DNA from: Superficieibacter sp. 1612_C1
Lineage (GTDB): Bacteria > Pseudomonadota > Gammaproteobacteria > Enterobacterales > Enterobacteriaceae
Direction: 5' to 3'
DNA: 64,000 nt
Assembly: GCF_015234305.1 (NCBI RefSeq)
Contig: NZ_JADGMI010000009.1
Location: 3,614-67,613 of the forward strand
Below the pieces are notes generated by a model. The model saw nothing but the letters and a program-made list of their open reading frames with translations. It was not told where the DNA came from and did not search any database. The position numbers were made by a program, and so were the translations under genes. The stretch's first letter is position 1; every line of letters starts with the position of its first letter. Shown here one piece after another: positions 41,797 to 50,532 of the stretch.

Positions 41797-43749
41797 TTAC
41801 GGGTTGTTTTTTATGGGTTCCCCCGGAACGTGACTACGCCGCCGCATTACCCAGAGTGCGACCAGCGCGGCGATCAGCAGCGCCACCTGCGGCAACAACG
41901 TTTCCAGCCAGGGATAGATTCCCAGCCAGCTGATTTCGGGCACGCCGGGGATCAGAGTAGGCTGGAACAATTTGCCTTCCACCAGTTCCAGCACCCCTTT
42001 CCCGGCGAAGACGAACGCCATCAGGTACATCAAACTGCCGGTAAACATAAAGAAGGGTTTCAGCGGCAGACGAACCACTGAATAACGCATGATGAGCCAG
42101 GCGATCAGCAGGACGACGCAGCCAATGACAAATCCTGCGCCAATCGCCATATGGCCGGCGAGATTCTGCGCATCGCCGATCAGGGCGTAATAAAACAGCA
42201 CGGTTTCGGCCCCCTCGCGATAGACGGCAAGGAAGCAGGTCAGCCACAGACCGACCAGCGATCCGCGGGATAATGAATGGGAAAGTTTGCCCTCCAGCCA
42301 GGCTTTCCAGTGCCGGGCCTCGACTTTAGAGAGCAACCAGTAACTCATAAAGAACAGCATCACCACTGCAATCAGCATGGTAAAGCCTTCCAGCAGCTCG
42401 CGGCTGGCACCCGAGTTGGTAAACAGCAACTGGAAGATGACGGCGGTGATCACACTGGCAATCAGCGCGACCACCACCGACTGGCGGATCAGCGGCAGTT
42501 TGTCCTTGTGATTATTTTTCACCATATAAGCCACGATGGCGGCCACGATCAGCAGCGCTTCCAGCCCTTCACGGACGATGATCATCAGGCTGTACAGCAG
42601 CAGGCTCCACTGCGTCTCTTCCCCTTCGCCCAGCAGGGTGACCGCTTTCGTCAGATCCTGTTGCAGCGTCGCCGCTTCGGCGTTGATTTTCTCTACCGGC
42701 TGACCCGCCTTCATCAGACCGACCATCCGAGTGAAATAGCCTTCAAGGGTGGTTTTAAACGCGGCATCGCGCGAACCGATTTTGTTCTCCATGCCGCTGG
42801 CTTCGAAACGGTCGAAATAGGTGTCCTGCACGCTCAGGATCGCATCCGCCGCACCGTCGTTCTGATATTGAGCAATAGCGCTGGCAATACTTTGGTTAAT
42901 GCCATTCGCCACGCTGGCCCAGTCGGTGCGGGACGCGGCATCGTCAGCGGCAGGCGCTGTCCCCTGTTCCTGCGGCGCGTTCACTGGCTGCTCGTCACGA
43001 GTCGTCGGCAGTCCAGGCAGAACGTCTTCGATATCCTGTAGCAGTGTCGTGACCTGGTAAGAGACATCGTTCAAATGGTCAGGCTGCGCGGTCAGCGCGA
43101 TTAGCGCCGTAAACTGTTGGTTAATAGACGCGGCGTCTTTGGCAGAGCGATTCTGGCGCACCGACATCTCCATTTCGGAGTTTTTAAATCCCTGATAGTG
43201 CGCCTGCTGCACATGCTGACTGGCGGCGCTGAAGTTGCCCGCCTGATAGGCGTTGACCGCCTGTGCCAGCAAATCGTCAATGGTGCGGAAGCTGTCCTGC
43301 CAGTAAACCGCGATGTCTTCTCTGGAAAGCGCGTTATGCTGCTCTTCCGCCACCAGTCGGTGCCCGCCGTCCAGCACCGGCTCCACCTCGCGCAGCGCCT
43401 TTTTCAGGCCGTCGATTTTCGCCTGCACTTCCGCAGTCGGCTTACCTTCGCCGATCATCCGGCGAATCTCGCCGAAGGTGCTTTCCATTTCATAGCTCTT
43501 ACGGGCGGAAAAATTAATTCGAATCGGACCTTCAAGGTTTTCAAAAACTTCGAAGTAGGCTGACTGCACTTCACGTCGCGCCTCATTGCTTTTCTGCTGC
43601 TGATAAAGCTCGGCGGTTTTGTCCAGCCGCTGTTCAATATCGTTAATGTACGGCGCATAGTTTGGCGCGGCCCACGCGGTTGCGCAGAACAACACGCCGA
43701 ACAGCGCGGCAAGAAAACGGCGAGGAGATGTCAGCACGACGCATACCAT
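41797..43749 (-). CDS. fetM: FTR1-family iron permease FetM
   Basis: 650 residues. Sec-type signal at the N-terminus, a long periplasmic helical domain (about 30-385) and a seven-TM FTR1 domain with two REGxE iron-permeation motifs (IIVREGLEALLI and AVYREGAETVLF). Matches the FetM type of enterobacteria, which transports iron together with FetP. First gene of a seven-gene operon under a Fur box. The ATG at 43749 is the first in frame after the Fur box but has no clear ribosome site, so a start a few codons downstream is possible. Confidence 0.88.
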   Translation of the reverse strand: MVCVVLTSPRRFLAALFGVLFCATAWAAPNYAPYINDIEQRLDKTAELYQQQKSNEARREVQSAYFEVFENLEGPIRINFSARKSYEMESTFGEIRRMIGEGKPTAEVQAKIDGLKKALREVEPVLDGGHRLVAEEQHNALSREDIAVYWQDSFRTIDDLLAQAVNAYQAGNFSAASQHVQQAHYQGFKNSEMEMSVRQNRSAKDAASINQQFTALIALTAQPDHLNDVSYQVTTLLQDIEDVLPGLPTTRDEQPVNAPQEQGTAPAADDAASRTDWASVANGINQSIASAIAQYQNDGAADAILSVQDTYFDRFEASGMENKIGSRDAAFKTTLEGYFTRMVGLMKAGQPVEKINAEAATLQQDLTKAVTLLGEGEETQWSLLLYSLMIIVREGLEALLIVAAIVAYMVKNNHKDKLPLIRQSVVVALIASVITAVIFQLLFTNSGASRELLEGFTMLIAVVMLFFMSYWLLSKVEARHWKAWLEGKLSHSLSRGSLVGLWLTCFLAVYREGAETVLFYYALIGDAQNLAGHMAIGAGFVIGCVVLLIAWLIMRYSVVRLPLKPFFMFTGSLMYLMAFVFAGKGVLELVEGKLFQPTLIPGVPEISWLGIYPWLETLLPQVALLIAALVALWVMRRRSHVPGEPIKNNP

Positions 43750-43762
43750 AGAGAACGCAAAT

Positions 43763-43781
43763 GATAACGATTATCATTATC
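43763..43781. promoter_or_regulatory. Fur box controlling the iron-uptake operon
   Basis: GATAACGATTATCATTATC matches 17 of 19 bases of the Fur consensus GATAATGATAATCATTATC. It ends 13 bp before the fetM ATG, so it must overlap the promoter or transcription start and predicts iron repression of the whole operon. The rest of 43750-44020 is AT-rich and holds the terminator of the next gene. Confidence 0.88.
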
Positions 43782-43960
43782 TGTTATTGGCACTTTGTAT
43801 ATGACCTGGATCATAAAAAAGAGGCGTAATTAAGAGTTATGCAAATTATTTCTAATAATTACTATTTAATAACCATAACATAAGCACTTTCTCACCCAAC
43901 AAAGGCGACAGAAGAAAAGGAAATAATGGTCAGAAAAATGTGGATATTCGACAGAAGGAA

Positions 43961-43992
43961 ATAAAAAAGCCAGCACTAATAATCACGCTGGC
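43961..43992 (-). terminator. Rho-independent terminator of the NqrC-like gene
   Basis: On the minus strand GCCAGC (complement 43987-43992) pairs with GCTGGC (complement 43969-43974), with GTG/CAC-type extension, followed by TTTTTTAT. It separates the NqrC-like gene from the fet operon. Confidence 0.8.
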
Positions 43993-44020
43993 CATATACT
44001 TAGTATTTATTATTAGCAGG

Positions 44021-44752
44021 TTACGGGTTTAAAATATCCTTGTCCGCCCGCAGATGTTGCAGAAAAGGGCCAAAACCACGCTCGCCCATCCAAAAACGCA
44101 TACTTTTTTCAACGCCGGAAGAGGTCATGGTTGCGCCAGAAATACCGTCCACCGTATAGTCGTCATGAGGACCCGCACTGTTCTGCACGACCTTCAGCGC
44201 GGGCTGACCGTGCTCATCTACCAGACGTTTTCCCGGCCACTGGCTACGCCATTCAGGATCTGCCACTCTTGCGCCCAGCAAAGGGGTCTCATTTTGTTGG
44301 TAGTAATTAATGCCTTTTACCGTGGTGCCGTCGGTATCCAGCGCCACGAAAGCGTACATCATCGACTTCGCGCCCTTGCCGTTAACAGGCAGAATAACCT
44401 GCTGAATATCCCCGTTTTTTCCTTTCAGCAGATAGATTTCAACGCGGTCACAGCGCTGCCCACCGTCGCCAGGTGCCGTACAGGATGCCAGCGGCTCGCC
44501 TGTAGCGCCAGGCGGCAGCAGTTGCCCACGTTTCAAATCCACCAGCCGGGGAATGATGCGTTCGTGGTAAAGCGCACTAATATCCCGATCGCTACGCTCC
44601 GCCAGTCCAGCTACCTGCAAGATGGCGACTTGCTGCGCTTTATTTTCAGGCACGCCAGGCTCCCGAATCACCAATAAATAAAACGCAACAACTGCAAAAC
44701 ACAAAACAATAATGAAGATCACAAATGCAATAATAATTTTACTTTTGCGCAT
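44021..44752 (-). CDS. Stand-alone NqrC-like FMN-binding protein
   Basis: 243 residues from the ATG at 44752 (MRKSKIIIAF), preceded by AGAGTGGA; upstream in-frame ATGs exist but add a non-homologous end. One N-terminal membrane helix (5-28), then the periplasmic FMN-binding domain: ILQVAGL, IIPRLVDL, VILPVNGKG, SMMYAFVALDTDG, and the flavinylation motif DGISGATMTSSGV, in which Thr210 is the expected covalent FMN-phosphate site made by ApbE. The C-terminus FWMGERGFGPFL is the NqrC type rather than RnfG. No nqrA, B, D, E, F or apbE is in the window, so it works outside a local Nqr complex or is a relic. Lies between the fet operon and pldA. Confidence 0.85.
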   Translation of the reverse strand: MRKSKIIIAFVIFIIVLCFAVVAFYLLVIREPGVPENKAQQVAILQVAGLAERSDRDISALYHERIIPRLVDLKRGQLLPPGATGEPLASCTAPGDGGQRCDRVEIYLLKGKNGDIQQVILPVNGKGAKSMMYAFVALDTDGTTVKGINYYQQNETPLLGARVADPEWRSQWPGKRLVDEHGQPALKVVQNSAGPHDDYTVDGISGATMTSSGVEKSMRFWMGERGFGPFLQHLRADKDILNP

Positions 44753-44865
44753 TCCACTCTTTTCCCCATGAAGCATCCCACCGCAGAATAGTGCGGCGTG
44801 ATTTTTACGGATAAGACGATACAGAATGACGCCAGAAAAATACTTTTGCAACTACCGAAAGGAAT

Positions 44866-44897
44866 AACGCCATCCCGATGAATCACTGGATGGCGTT
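44866..44897 (-). terminator. Hairpin terminator downstream of pldA
   Basis: Perfect 10-bp stem AACGCCATCC (44866-44875) / GGATGGCGTT (44888-44897); the following minus-strand tract (ATTCCTTT) is a weak U run. Confidence 0.65.
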
Positions 44898-44903
44898 AAT
44901 TAA

Positions 44904-45779
44904 TCAGAATAGATCGTTCAGCATCACACCCACACCAACGCGGGTTTGATTAAAGTTATAATCAATAAGCGACTCACCATAACCGCTATACACCTGGGTA
45001 TAGAGACGCACATGCTTCGACACCGGATAGCTGACACCCAGCTCCGCGCCGCCGTAGCCCGTATTCCAGTTATATTGCCCTTTCGCGCTCAGAACCGCCT
45101 CGCCAAGCTGATAACCGAGCTTAAGCTGGTAATAACCCATGTATTTGGTGATATCCGGGTTGTCATCCGTGCTGCCCAGCACGTACCACGGTTTCACTTC
45201 AACCAGCCAGTTGCCGTTTTGCGCCATTAAACGCGTATAGGCGCGGTTCCAGCTACGCGATGTCGGATCGGAGCGGCCGTTGGAGTCGTGGTTGTAACCG
45301 ACCTCGATATCGCGTAGTGACCAGTCACCCAGGCGGTAATCGGTCGCAAAACCGAGAAAAAGCTGAGGCTCATAGTTCGTCTCGCGGAACGGTGACGATT
45401 CACCGCTATTCGACAGCTGCCACCATGACTTTTGCGTATAGGACGCGCCCAGCACCGAATTCGGGCCAAGAATGCCACGCCAGAACGGAAATGCCAGGCT
45501 AAGCTGGAATTTCACTTCATCTTTGCGCGCGTTATCCGCCCAGTTGTAGGTGTTGATCGCCTCTTTATTGAGGTCGCTGGTCCAGGTATAAAGCACATAG
45601 TTTGAATCATATGGATACAACGTGAACGGATTGTCATGCTCCTGCAAAAGGTTAGCAATGATACTGCCGCGGACCGCAGGCGCATCGTGCACCTCTTTAA
45701 CCGTGGCCTCCTGCGCGCAGGCCAAAAAGGGCAATAGCGCCACTAACGCGGTCAACCTGGCCAAAGACTTACGCTTCAA
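44904..45779 (-). CDS. pldA: Outer-membrane phospholipase A PldA
   Basis: Outer-membrane beta-barrel phospholipase A1/A2. The mature part is nearly identical to E. coli PldA, with the catalytic His-Ser in EVGYNHDSNGRSDP and the C-terminal Phe. I take the TTG at 45779 as start: CAGGAGCACTCAA places a strong ribosome site 7 nt upstream and the product then begins with a normal signal peptide (KRKSLARLTALVALLPFLACA). An ATG 18 codons upstream would put a long extra hydrophobic stretch before it. Predicted 291 aa versus 289 in E. coli. Confidence 0.93.
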   Translation of the reverse strand: MKRKSLARLTALVALLPFLACAQEATVKEVHDAPAVRGSIIANLLQEHDNPFTLYPYDSNYVLYTWTSDLNKEAINTYNWADNARKDEVKFQLSLAFPFWRGILGPNSVLGASYTQKSWWQLSNSGESSPFRETNYEPQLFLGFATDYRLGDWSLRDIEVGYNHDSNGRSDPTSRSWNRAYTRLMAQNGNWLVEVKPWYVLGSTDDNPDITKYMGYYQLKLGYQLGEAVLSAKGQYNWNTGYGGAELGVSYPVSKHVRLYTQVYSGYGESLIDYNFNQTRVGVGVMLNDLF

Positions 45780-45943
45780 TTGAGTGCTCCTGAAAAAAAT
45801 GAGTATGTTTGTATATAACTGGCTAACAAGCATTCTACATATTTCTCATTTTGATGCCTATCAAAGGTGATTCGGATCTGGCATTCAACAAATCACAAGC
45901 ATAAAATCAACATATAATTAACAATCAGCAAAATGAGCCTTTT

Positions 45944-46411
45944 ATGTCAGCCGTACTTACCGCCGAAGACACCCTCCGCATGGTAGGCGAGATTTTTGTC
46001 TACCATATGCCTTTTAATCGCGCGCTCGGCCTGGAGCTGGACCGCTACGAGAAAGAGTTTGCTCAGTTGAGTTTTAATAACCAGCCGATGATGGTGGGCA
46101 ACTGGGCGCAAAGCATTCTGCACGGCGGCGTGATCGCCTCGGCGCTGGACGTGGCCGCGGGACTGGTCTGCGTAGGCAGTACGCTGACCCGCCACGATGC
46201 CATCAGCGAAGAGGAGCTGCGTCAGCGTCTTTCAAGGATGGGCACCATCGATTTGCGCGTCGATTATCTGCGTCCGGGACGCGGCAACCGCTTCACGGCC
46301 ACCAGCAGTTTGCTGCGTGCCGGGAACAAAGTCGCCGTAGCGCGCGTGGAATTACATAACGAAGAACAGGTTTACATCGCCAGCGCAACCGCCACTTATA
46401 TGGTGGGTTGA
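45944..46411 (+). CDS. yigI: PaaI-family thioesterase YigI
   Basis: 155 residues, hot-dog fold. Conserved active-site region [18 protein letters not shown] and [10 protein letters not shown] mark the PaaI/YigI thioesterase family; YigI of E. coli acts on medium- and long-chain acyl-CoAs. Divergent from pldA, 164 bp away. Confidence 0.92.
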   Translation: MSAVLTAEDTLRMVGEIFVYHMPFNRALGLELDRYEKEFAQLSFNNQPMMVGNWAQSILHGGVIASALDVAAGLVCVGSTLTRHDAISEEELRQRLSRMGTIDLRVDYLRPGRGNRFTATSSLLRAGNKVAVARVELHNEEQVYIASATATYMVG

Positions 46412-46462
46412 GCCAGTAAATTCGGGTAGACTGGAGTTACTTTTTTGTAACGAGTTTTTCCG

Positions 46463-47356
46463 ATGGATGCTAAACAAACGCGGCAAGGAGTGTTGCTCGC
46501 CCTTGCTGCCTATTTTATCTGGGGCATCGCTCCCGCCTACTTCAAGCTGATTTACTACGTTCCGGCCAATGAAATCCTGACCCACCGCGTGATCTGGTCC
46601 TTCTTTTTTATGCTGGCGCTGATCAGCATTAGCCGTCAGTGGACGCAGGTCAAAAAACTGCTGGCGACGCCGAAAAAAATCTTTCTGCTGGCGCTTTCCG
46701 CCGTGCTGATCGGCGGCAACTGGCTGCTGTTTATCTGGGCGGTGAATAATCATCACATGCTCGAAGCGAGCCTCGGTTACTTTATTAACCCCCTGGTGAA
46801 TATCGTGCTGGGAATGATTTTTCTCGGCGAGCGTTTTCGCCGGATGCAGTGGCTGGCGGTGATCCTCGCGACCTGCGGCGTGCTGGTGCAGCTCTGGACC
46901 TTCGGTTCTCTGCCATTGATTGCCCTGGGCCTGGCCTTCAGCTTTGCCTTCTACGGTCTGGTACGTAAGAAAATCGCCGTGGATGCACAAACCGGCATGC
47001 TGGTTGAAACGCTGTGGCTGTTGCCGGTAGCGGCCATCTGGCTGTTTGGCATCGCCGACAGCGCGACCAGCCATATGGGGCAAAATTCGTGGTCATTGAA
47101 CCTGCTGCTAATCGCCGCGGGCATCGTCACCACTATTCCGCTGCTGTGCTTTACCGGTGCTGCCACGCGTCTGCGGCTCTCCACGCTGGGCTTTTTCCAG
47201 TATATTGGCCCGACGCTGATGTTTCTGCTGGCGGTGGTGTTTTATGACGAGCATCCGGGCGCGGACAAAATGGTGACGTTCGCCTTTATCTGGGTCGCGC
47301 TGGCGATTTTTATCATTGATGCGTTGTATACCCAACGTCGCTTGCGTAAAAGATAG
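46463..47356 (+). CDS. rarD: EamA-family transporter RarD
   Basis: 297 residues with ten predicted membrane helices; matches RarD (chloramphenicol-sensitive protein family), substrate unknown. Begins MDAKQTRQGVLLALAAYFIW with TTTGTAACGAG upstream. 51 bp after yigI on the same strand, probably co-transcribed. Confidence 0.93.
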   Translation: MDAKQTRQGVLLALAAYFIWGIAPAYFKLIYYVPANEILTHRVIWSFFFMLALISISRQWTQVKKLLATPKKIFLLALSAVLIGGNWLLFIWAVNNHHMLEASLGYFINPLVNIVLGMIFLGERFRRMQWLAVILATCGVLVQLWTFGSLPLIALGLAFSFAFYGLVRKKIAVDAQTGMLVETLWLLPVAAIWLFGIADSATSHMGQNSWSLNLLLIAAGIVTTIPLLCFTGAATRLRLSTLGFFQYIGPTLMFLLAVVFYDEHPGADKMVTFAFIWVALAIFIIDALYTQRRLRKR

Positions 47357-47370
47357 TTCTTATAATTGAT

Positions 47371-47396
47371 GGTCGGTCAGGTGATCGGCCGTTTTT
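47371..47396 (+). terminator. Rho-independent terminator of rarD
   Basis: GGTCGGTC (47371-47378) pairs with GATCGGCC (47383-47390), two G-U pairs, then GTTTTTC. Confidence 0.75.
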
Positions 47397-47508
47397 CTAA
47401 GGAAAAGCGCCTGCACTACAGCAAGCAGGAATAAATGCACGATATTGCTACCCGTAGTCATTTATGATAATGTGCAGAATATCGATAGATAATACATAAG
47501 GATTGTGT

Positions 47509-48801
47509 ATGTCTTTTTCAACTGGTGACATCTTTCTTTTTTTTATATGCCTCTTTTTCTGGTACGCTACACCAGTTATTTATATCCTGTTAACTGTTTA
47601 CGGCATCCTAAAGAAAAAAGAACACACAATACTCATCAAAACATTAGCAATCGCTAATTTACTCATTGTCTGTAATATTATTTATTACATAGTAACGCTG
47701 AATGATTTATCTTACAGTGATAGCCATCTCTGTTTTATATCGATCAGCTTAGCTGTTTTTTCCCCCGCCTCTTTTTCACTATTTATCAATAATCAAAAGA
47801 AGACCACATTTTATACTTACCTCATTCTTTTTTGTATATCGTTTTTCGGGTACAATGCCTATTACTTTTCAGGAAAAATCGCTCAAGATCATGAAGTGAT
47901 GATTAAGTCTTCGTTAGAAAAAGGCAATTTAGAAAAATTACAACATATATTCAACAATGGATGCCCTGACCAAAACATCACACTTCATTACTTAAGAATA
48001 ATGGCTAAGGATGAAATCTATCCCCAGCAATCTTTTAACTTTCTGTTGAACTGCATGGATAAAAACCTGGAATCTGGATATTCTAGTAATAATTTTTCCA
48101 CCTATTACCAGGACGCAATAACCGGTGACAATATAAATAACCATCTGCTGAATTTATTAGTTTTCAATTACTATAATTATTTAAATGAAAATGACAAGAA
48201 AAATCTTGTGGTACATCTTATTAGTACCATAAACTATCAGAGTGACAATAAAGAAAGACAACAAATTGCAGATCGCCTCAATATTCTTATAGATAACCAT
48301 CCGGAATTAACAAAATTTATAAAGGTAGATGATAAATATATTCTATTGATGATAGAACAGGGTAACAAATTTATGATCAACTATCTTAAACCATATTATT
48401 CCATCAATAATAACAATTGGCTTCTGGCAATAAGTGTATTATCTAAAGATAATACAAAAATCATCATGGAAATTGAAAAAGACAAAACCATTTTAAACAT
48501 AAAGATTCTTAGTTCAGTTGGCGGCATATGGGGTACGAGGGATGTTGAATTACTAAGTTATATCTTTAGATATGGTTCAGCAGATTTAATCAACTGGCTG
48601 TTAAATCACTCACTGGATAACACTGCCAAATTTGATTATCAGGATCAAATTTTTAGCTATGATAGCCAACAGGATAAATTCTATTGTAGAAATTACCTTT
48701 TGGAATATATCAGTTTTAATCCTGATTTAACTGACAAAAGCACACAGTCGATTAGCCTGGAGTTAAAGAAAAGAAGCCGTTGCCCGGCAACATCAGATTA
48801 A
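47509..48801 (+). CDS. Unrecognised four-TM protein with alpha-solenoid-like domain
   Basis: 430 residues from the ATG at 47509, with AAGGA 6 nt upstream. I do not recognise the family. The first about 115 residues hold four hydrophobic helices (IFLFFICLFFWYATPVIYIL, then around 38-60, 69-88 and 96-115); the rest is helical and Asn/Lys/Ile-rich, with helix pairs such as GNLEKLQHIFNNG and ADLINWLLNHSLDN that resemble degenerate ankyrin repeats. Base composition is much richer in A+T than the core genes on both sides, a sign of horizontal gain. It sits where E. coli K-12 has yigG/yigF. Position beside a SEL1/DUF6396 fragment suggests an immunity-type role, which is inference only. Confidence 0.7.
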   Translation: MSFSTGDIFLFFICLFFWYATPVIYILLTVYGILKKKEHTILIKTLAIANLLIVCNIIYYIVTLNDLSYSDSHLCFISISLAVFSPASFSLFINNQKKTTFYTYLILFCISFFGYNAYYFSGKIAQDHEVMIKSSLEKGNLEKLQHIFNNGCPDQNITLHYLRIMAKDEIYPQQSFNFLLNCMDKNLESGYSSNNFSTYYQDAITGDNINNHLLNLLVFNYYNYLNENDKKNLVVHLISTINYQSDNKERQQIADRLNILIDNHPELTKFIKVDDKYILLMIEQGNKFMINYLKPYYSINNNNWLLAISVLSKDNTKIIMEIEKDKTILNIKILSSVGGIWGTRDVELLSYIFRYGSADLINWLLNHSLDNTAKFDYQDQIFSYDSQQDKFYCRNYLLEYISFNPDLTDKSTQSISLELKKRSRCPATSD

Positions 48802-49389
48802 GGACAATATAATCTCGCTGAGCACCTTGATGATAGTGAAATTATCAGCAAGATCGCCATTCCTCACCCGCCCCAAAATGCCTGGCAACGCGCAAAAGAG
48901 CTCTATATATGCGCTGCTGTACAAGGATATCAAAGCGCGTGGGGCGATGCTGCCGCTCTTGAGCTACGCTTTGGCTCAGATGAAAGCGTAATGCCATTAT
49001 TACAGCGTGGGATTACGGCTGGTTCTACACGTTCAGCGATATTATTAGAGGCAATTTTCAATGGCCAGCCACTCGACCAGATATTTGGCAGAGAAAAAAT
49101 AACGCGCCAAAAACTAAATATTAAGCCAGACCCGGAGCGGGCAAGACGTTACGAAATCTACTTTCAGTTTTTGTTATCCAATCAAAAGAGTTTCGTCGTC
49201 TCGAATGTAATCATTCCTGATGTGAACAAGTATATGCCACTGCCTCCCGCCCCGCTTCCCGAGTGGGATGGCATACTGCCACAGCAAAAACCTGCGATGG
49301 TGGCAGTAGAAAAGCCTTCGGAAGCGCTGATTAAAAAATTATGCCATAAAGAAAATCTCGATCCCGCCAGCGGTAGGCCAATGAACTAA
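48802..49389 (+). pseudogene. 5'-truncated SEL1-repeat/DUF6396-type gene
   Basis: The frame directly after the TAA of the preceding gene encodes QYNLAEHLDDSEI, WQRAKELYICAAVQGYQSAW, GITAGSTRSAILLEAIF, DPERARRYEIYFQFL, IPDVNKYMPLPPAPLPEWDG and ends KPSEALIKKLCHKENLDPAS. From memory of the family, this is the C-terminal part of SEL1-like lipoproteins with DUF6396, often found next to toxin or secreted-effector genes. Signal peptide, lipobox and first repeats are missing and no ribosome site precedes the first ATG (48991), so I call it a remnant. Composition is close to the core genome, unlike the gene before it. Confidence 0.65.
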
Positions 49390-49395
49390 AGCAGA

Positions 49396-49420
49396 GGCGT
49401 CTTTCAGGACGAAAGCCGCC
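49396..49420. terminator. Hairpin between the DUF6396 remnant and corA
   Basis: GGCG-CTTTC (49396-49405) pairs with GAAAG-CGCC (49411-49420). No strong U run on either strand; may act as a weak bidirectional terminator for corA and the remnant. Confidence 0.4.
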
Positions 49421-49426
49421 TTCGGT

Positions 49427-50377
49427 TTAAAGCCAGTTCTTGCGCTTAAAGTACAGATACGGTGCCAGCCCCGCGAGGATCATAAAGATAATCGCCCCCG
49501 GATAGCCAAAGCTCCATTTCAGCTCCGGCATAAACTCAAAGTTCATTCCGTAGCTGGAAGCCACCAGCGTCGGCGGCAGGAAGACCACGGAGACCACCGA
49601 GAAGATCTTAATGATGCGGTTCTGCTCGATGTTGATAAAACCCATCGCCGCCTGCATCAGGAAGTTCACTTTCTGGAACAGGGATTCGTTGTGCGGCAGC
49701 AGGGATTCGATATCGCGCAGGATCTCACGCGCCTGCTCCAGTTGCCCCCCCGGTAGACGCGCTTTGCGCACCAGGAAGTTCAGCGCGCGCTGGGTATCCA
49801 TCAGACACAGGCGGACTTTCCAGCCGATATCTTCCAGCTCAGCCAGCGTGGAAAGCGCTTCATCGTATTCGTCGCCCTGATGGCCTTCCATAATCACCCG
49901 GCTCAGTTTTTCCAGGTCACTGTAGATGTTTTCGATTTCATCCGCCAGCTGTTCGATTTTGGTTTCAAACAGGTCAAGCAGCAGCTCGTAAGCGTTGCCA
50001 TCCACCATCTCCTGGCTGCGGGCGCGCATACGGTATAAACGAAATGCGGGTAGCTCACGCTCACGCAGGGTAAACAGGCGGCCTTCACGAATGGTGAATG
50101 CCACGGTGGAGTTACCGGCGTGATCTTCTGCATCTTCGAAGAAGAAAAAGGAGTGAATATGCAGGCCGTCTTCGTCTTCAAAAAAACGTGCCGATGCCTC
50201 GATGTCTTCCAGTTCGGGGCGGGTGGCCAGATTCTGGCCCAAATCCGTTTGCACACGGTGTCGTTCTTCATCGTCCGGCTCGACTAAATCCACCCATACC
50301 GAGCTGGCAAGGTGATTGATTTCATCAGCTTCGAGACGAATCAGACGATTATTTTCCAGTTGAAATGCGCTCAGCAT
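49427..50377 (-). CDS. corA: Magnesium/cobalt transporter CorA
   Basis: Pentameric Mg2+ channel of the inner membrane. 316 residues from the ATG at 50377 ([12 protein letters not shown]), equal to E. coli; the frame is open 16 codons further up but without homology. Large cytoplasmic N-terminal domain and two C-terminal membrane helices, with the selectivity motif YGMN ([14 protein letters not shown]) between them. Preceded by a 356-bp leader region with a short ORF and a strong hairpin (see those entries). Confidence 0.97.
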   Translation of the reverse strand: MLSAFQLENNRLIRLEADEINHLASSVWVDLVEPDDEERHRVQTDLGQNLATRPELEDIEASARFFEDEDGLHIHSFFFFEDAEDHAGNSTVAFTIREGRLFTLRERELPAFRLYRMRARSQEMVDGNAYELLLDLFETKIEQLADEIENIYSDLEKLSRVIMEGHQGDEYDEALSTLAELEDIGWKVRLCLMDTQRALNFLVRKARLPGGQLEQAREILRDIESLLPHNESLFQKVNFLMQAAMGFINIEQNRIIKIFSVVSVVFLPPTLVASSYGMNFEFMPELKWSFGYPGAIIFMILAGLAPYLYFKRKNWL

Positions 50378-50500
50378 GACCGGGACTCCCAATGCAAAAA
50401 TTATCGGACAGTTCGGTGGGCACACAGAAACAATTGGGTTTCAGACCATTAAACAGCCTGACTCAGCGCGACGGGAAAAAAGAGAAGTCGCTGACAACCG

Positions 50501-50532
50501 CTAAGGCTATCAGCAAAAAGGGATAGCCTTAG
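50501..50532 (-). promoter_or_regulatory. corA leader hairpin
   Basis: Perfect 11-bp inverted repeat CTAAGGCTATC (50501-50511) / GATAGCCTTAG (50522-50532) with a 10-nt loop, about 125 nt upstream of the corA ATG. No U run follows, so it is more likely a switch than a terminator. In Salmonella the corA leader controls Rho-dependent termination through alternative stem-loops coupled to a leader peptide; this hairpin is the likely counterpart. Confidence 0.7.

Noticed and set aside
36103-44850. Genomic-island boundaries (tRNA attachment site, integrase, direct repeats) for the iron operon
   Set aside because: No tRNA, integrase or flanking direct repeat was found; the block may have been lost by others rather than gained by transfer.
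47509-49389. Stop-codon readthrough producing a fusion of the four-TM protein and the DUF6396 fragment
   Set aside because: The stop is TAA, with no recoding signal visible, and the two halves differ sharply in composition and family, so two separate genes with one truncated is simpler.
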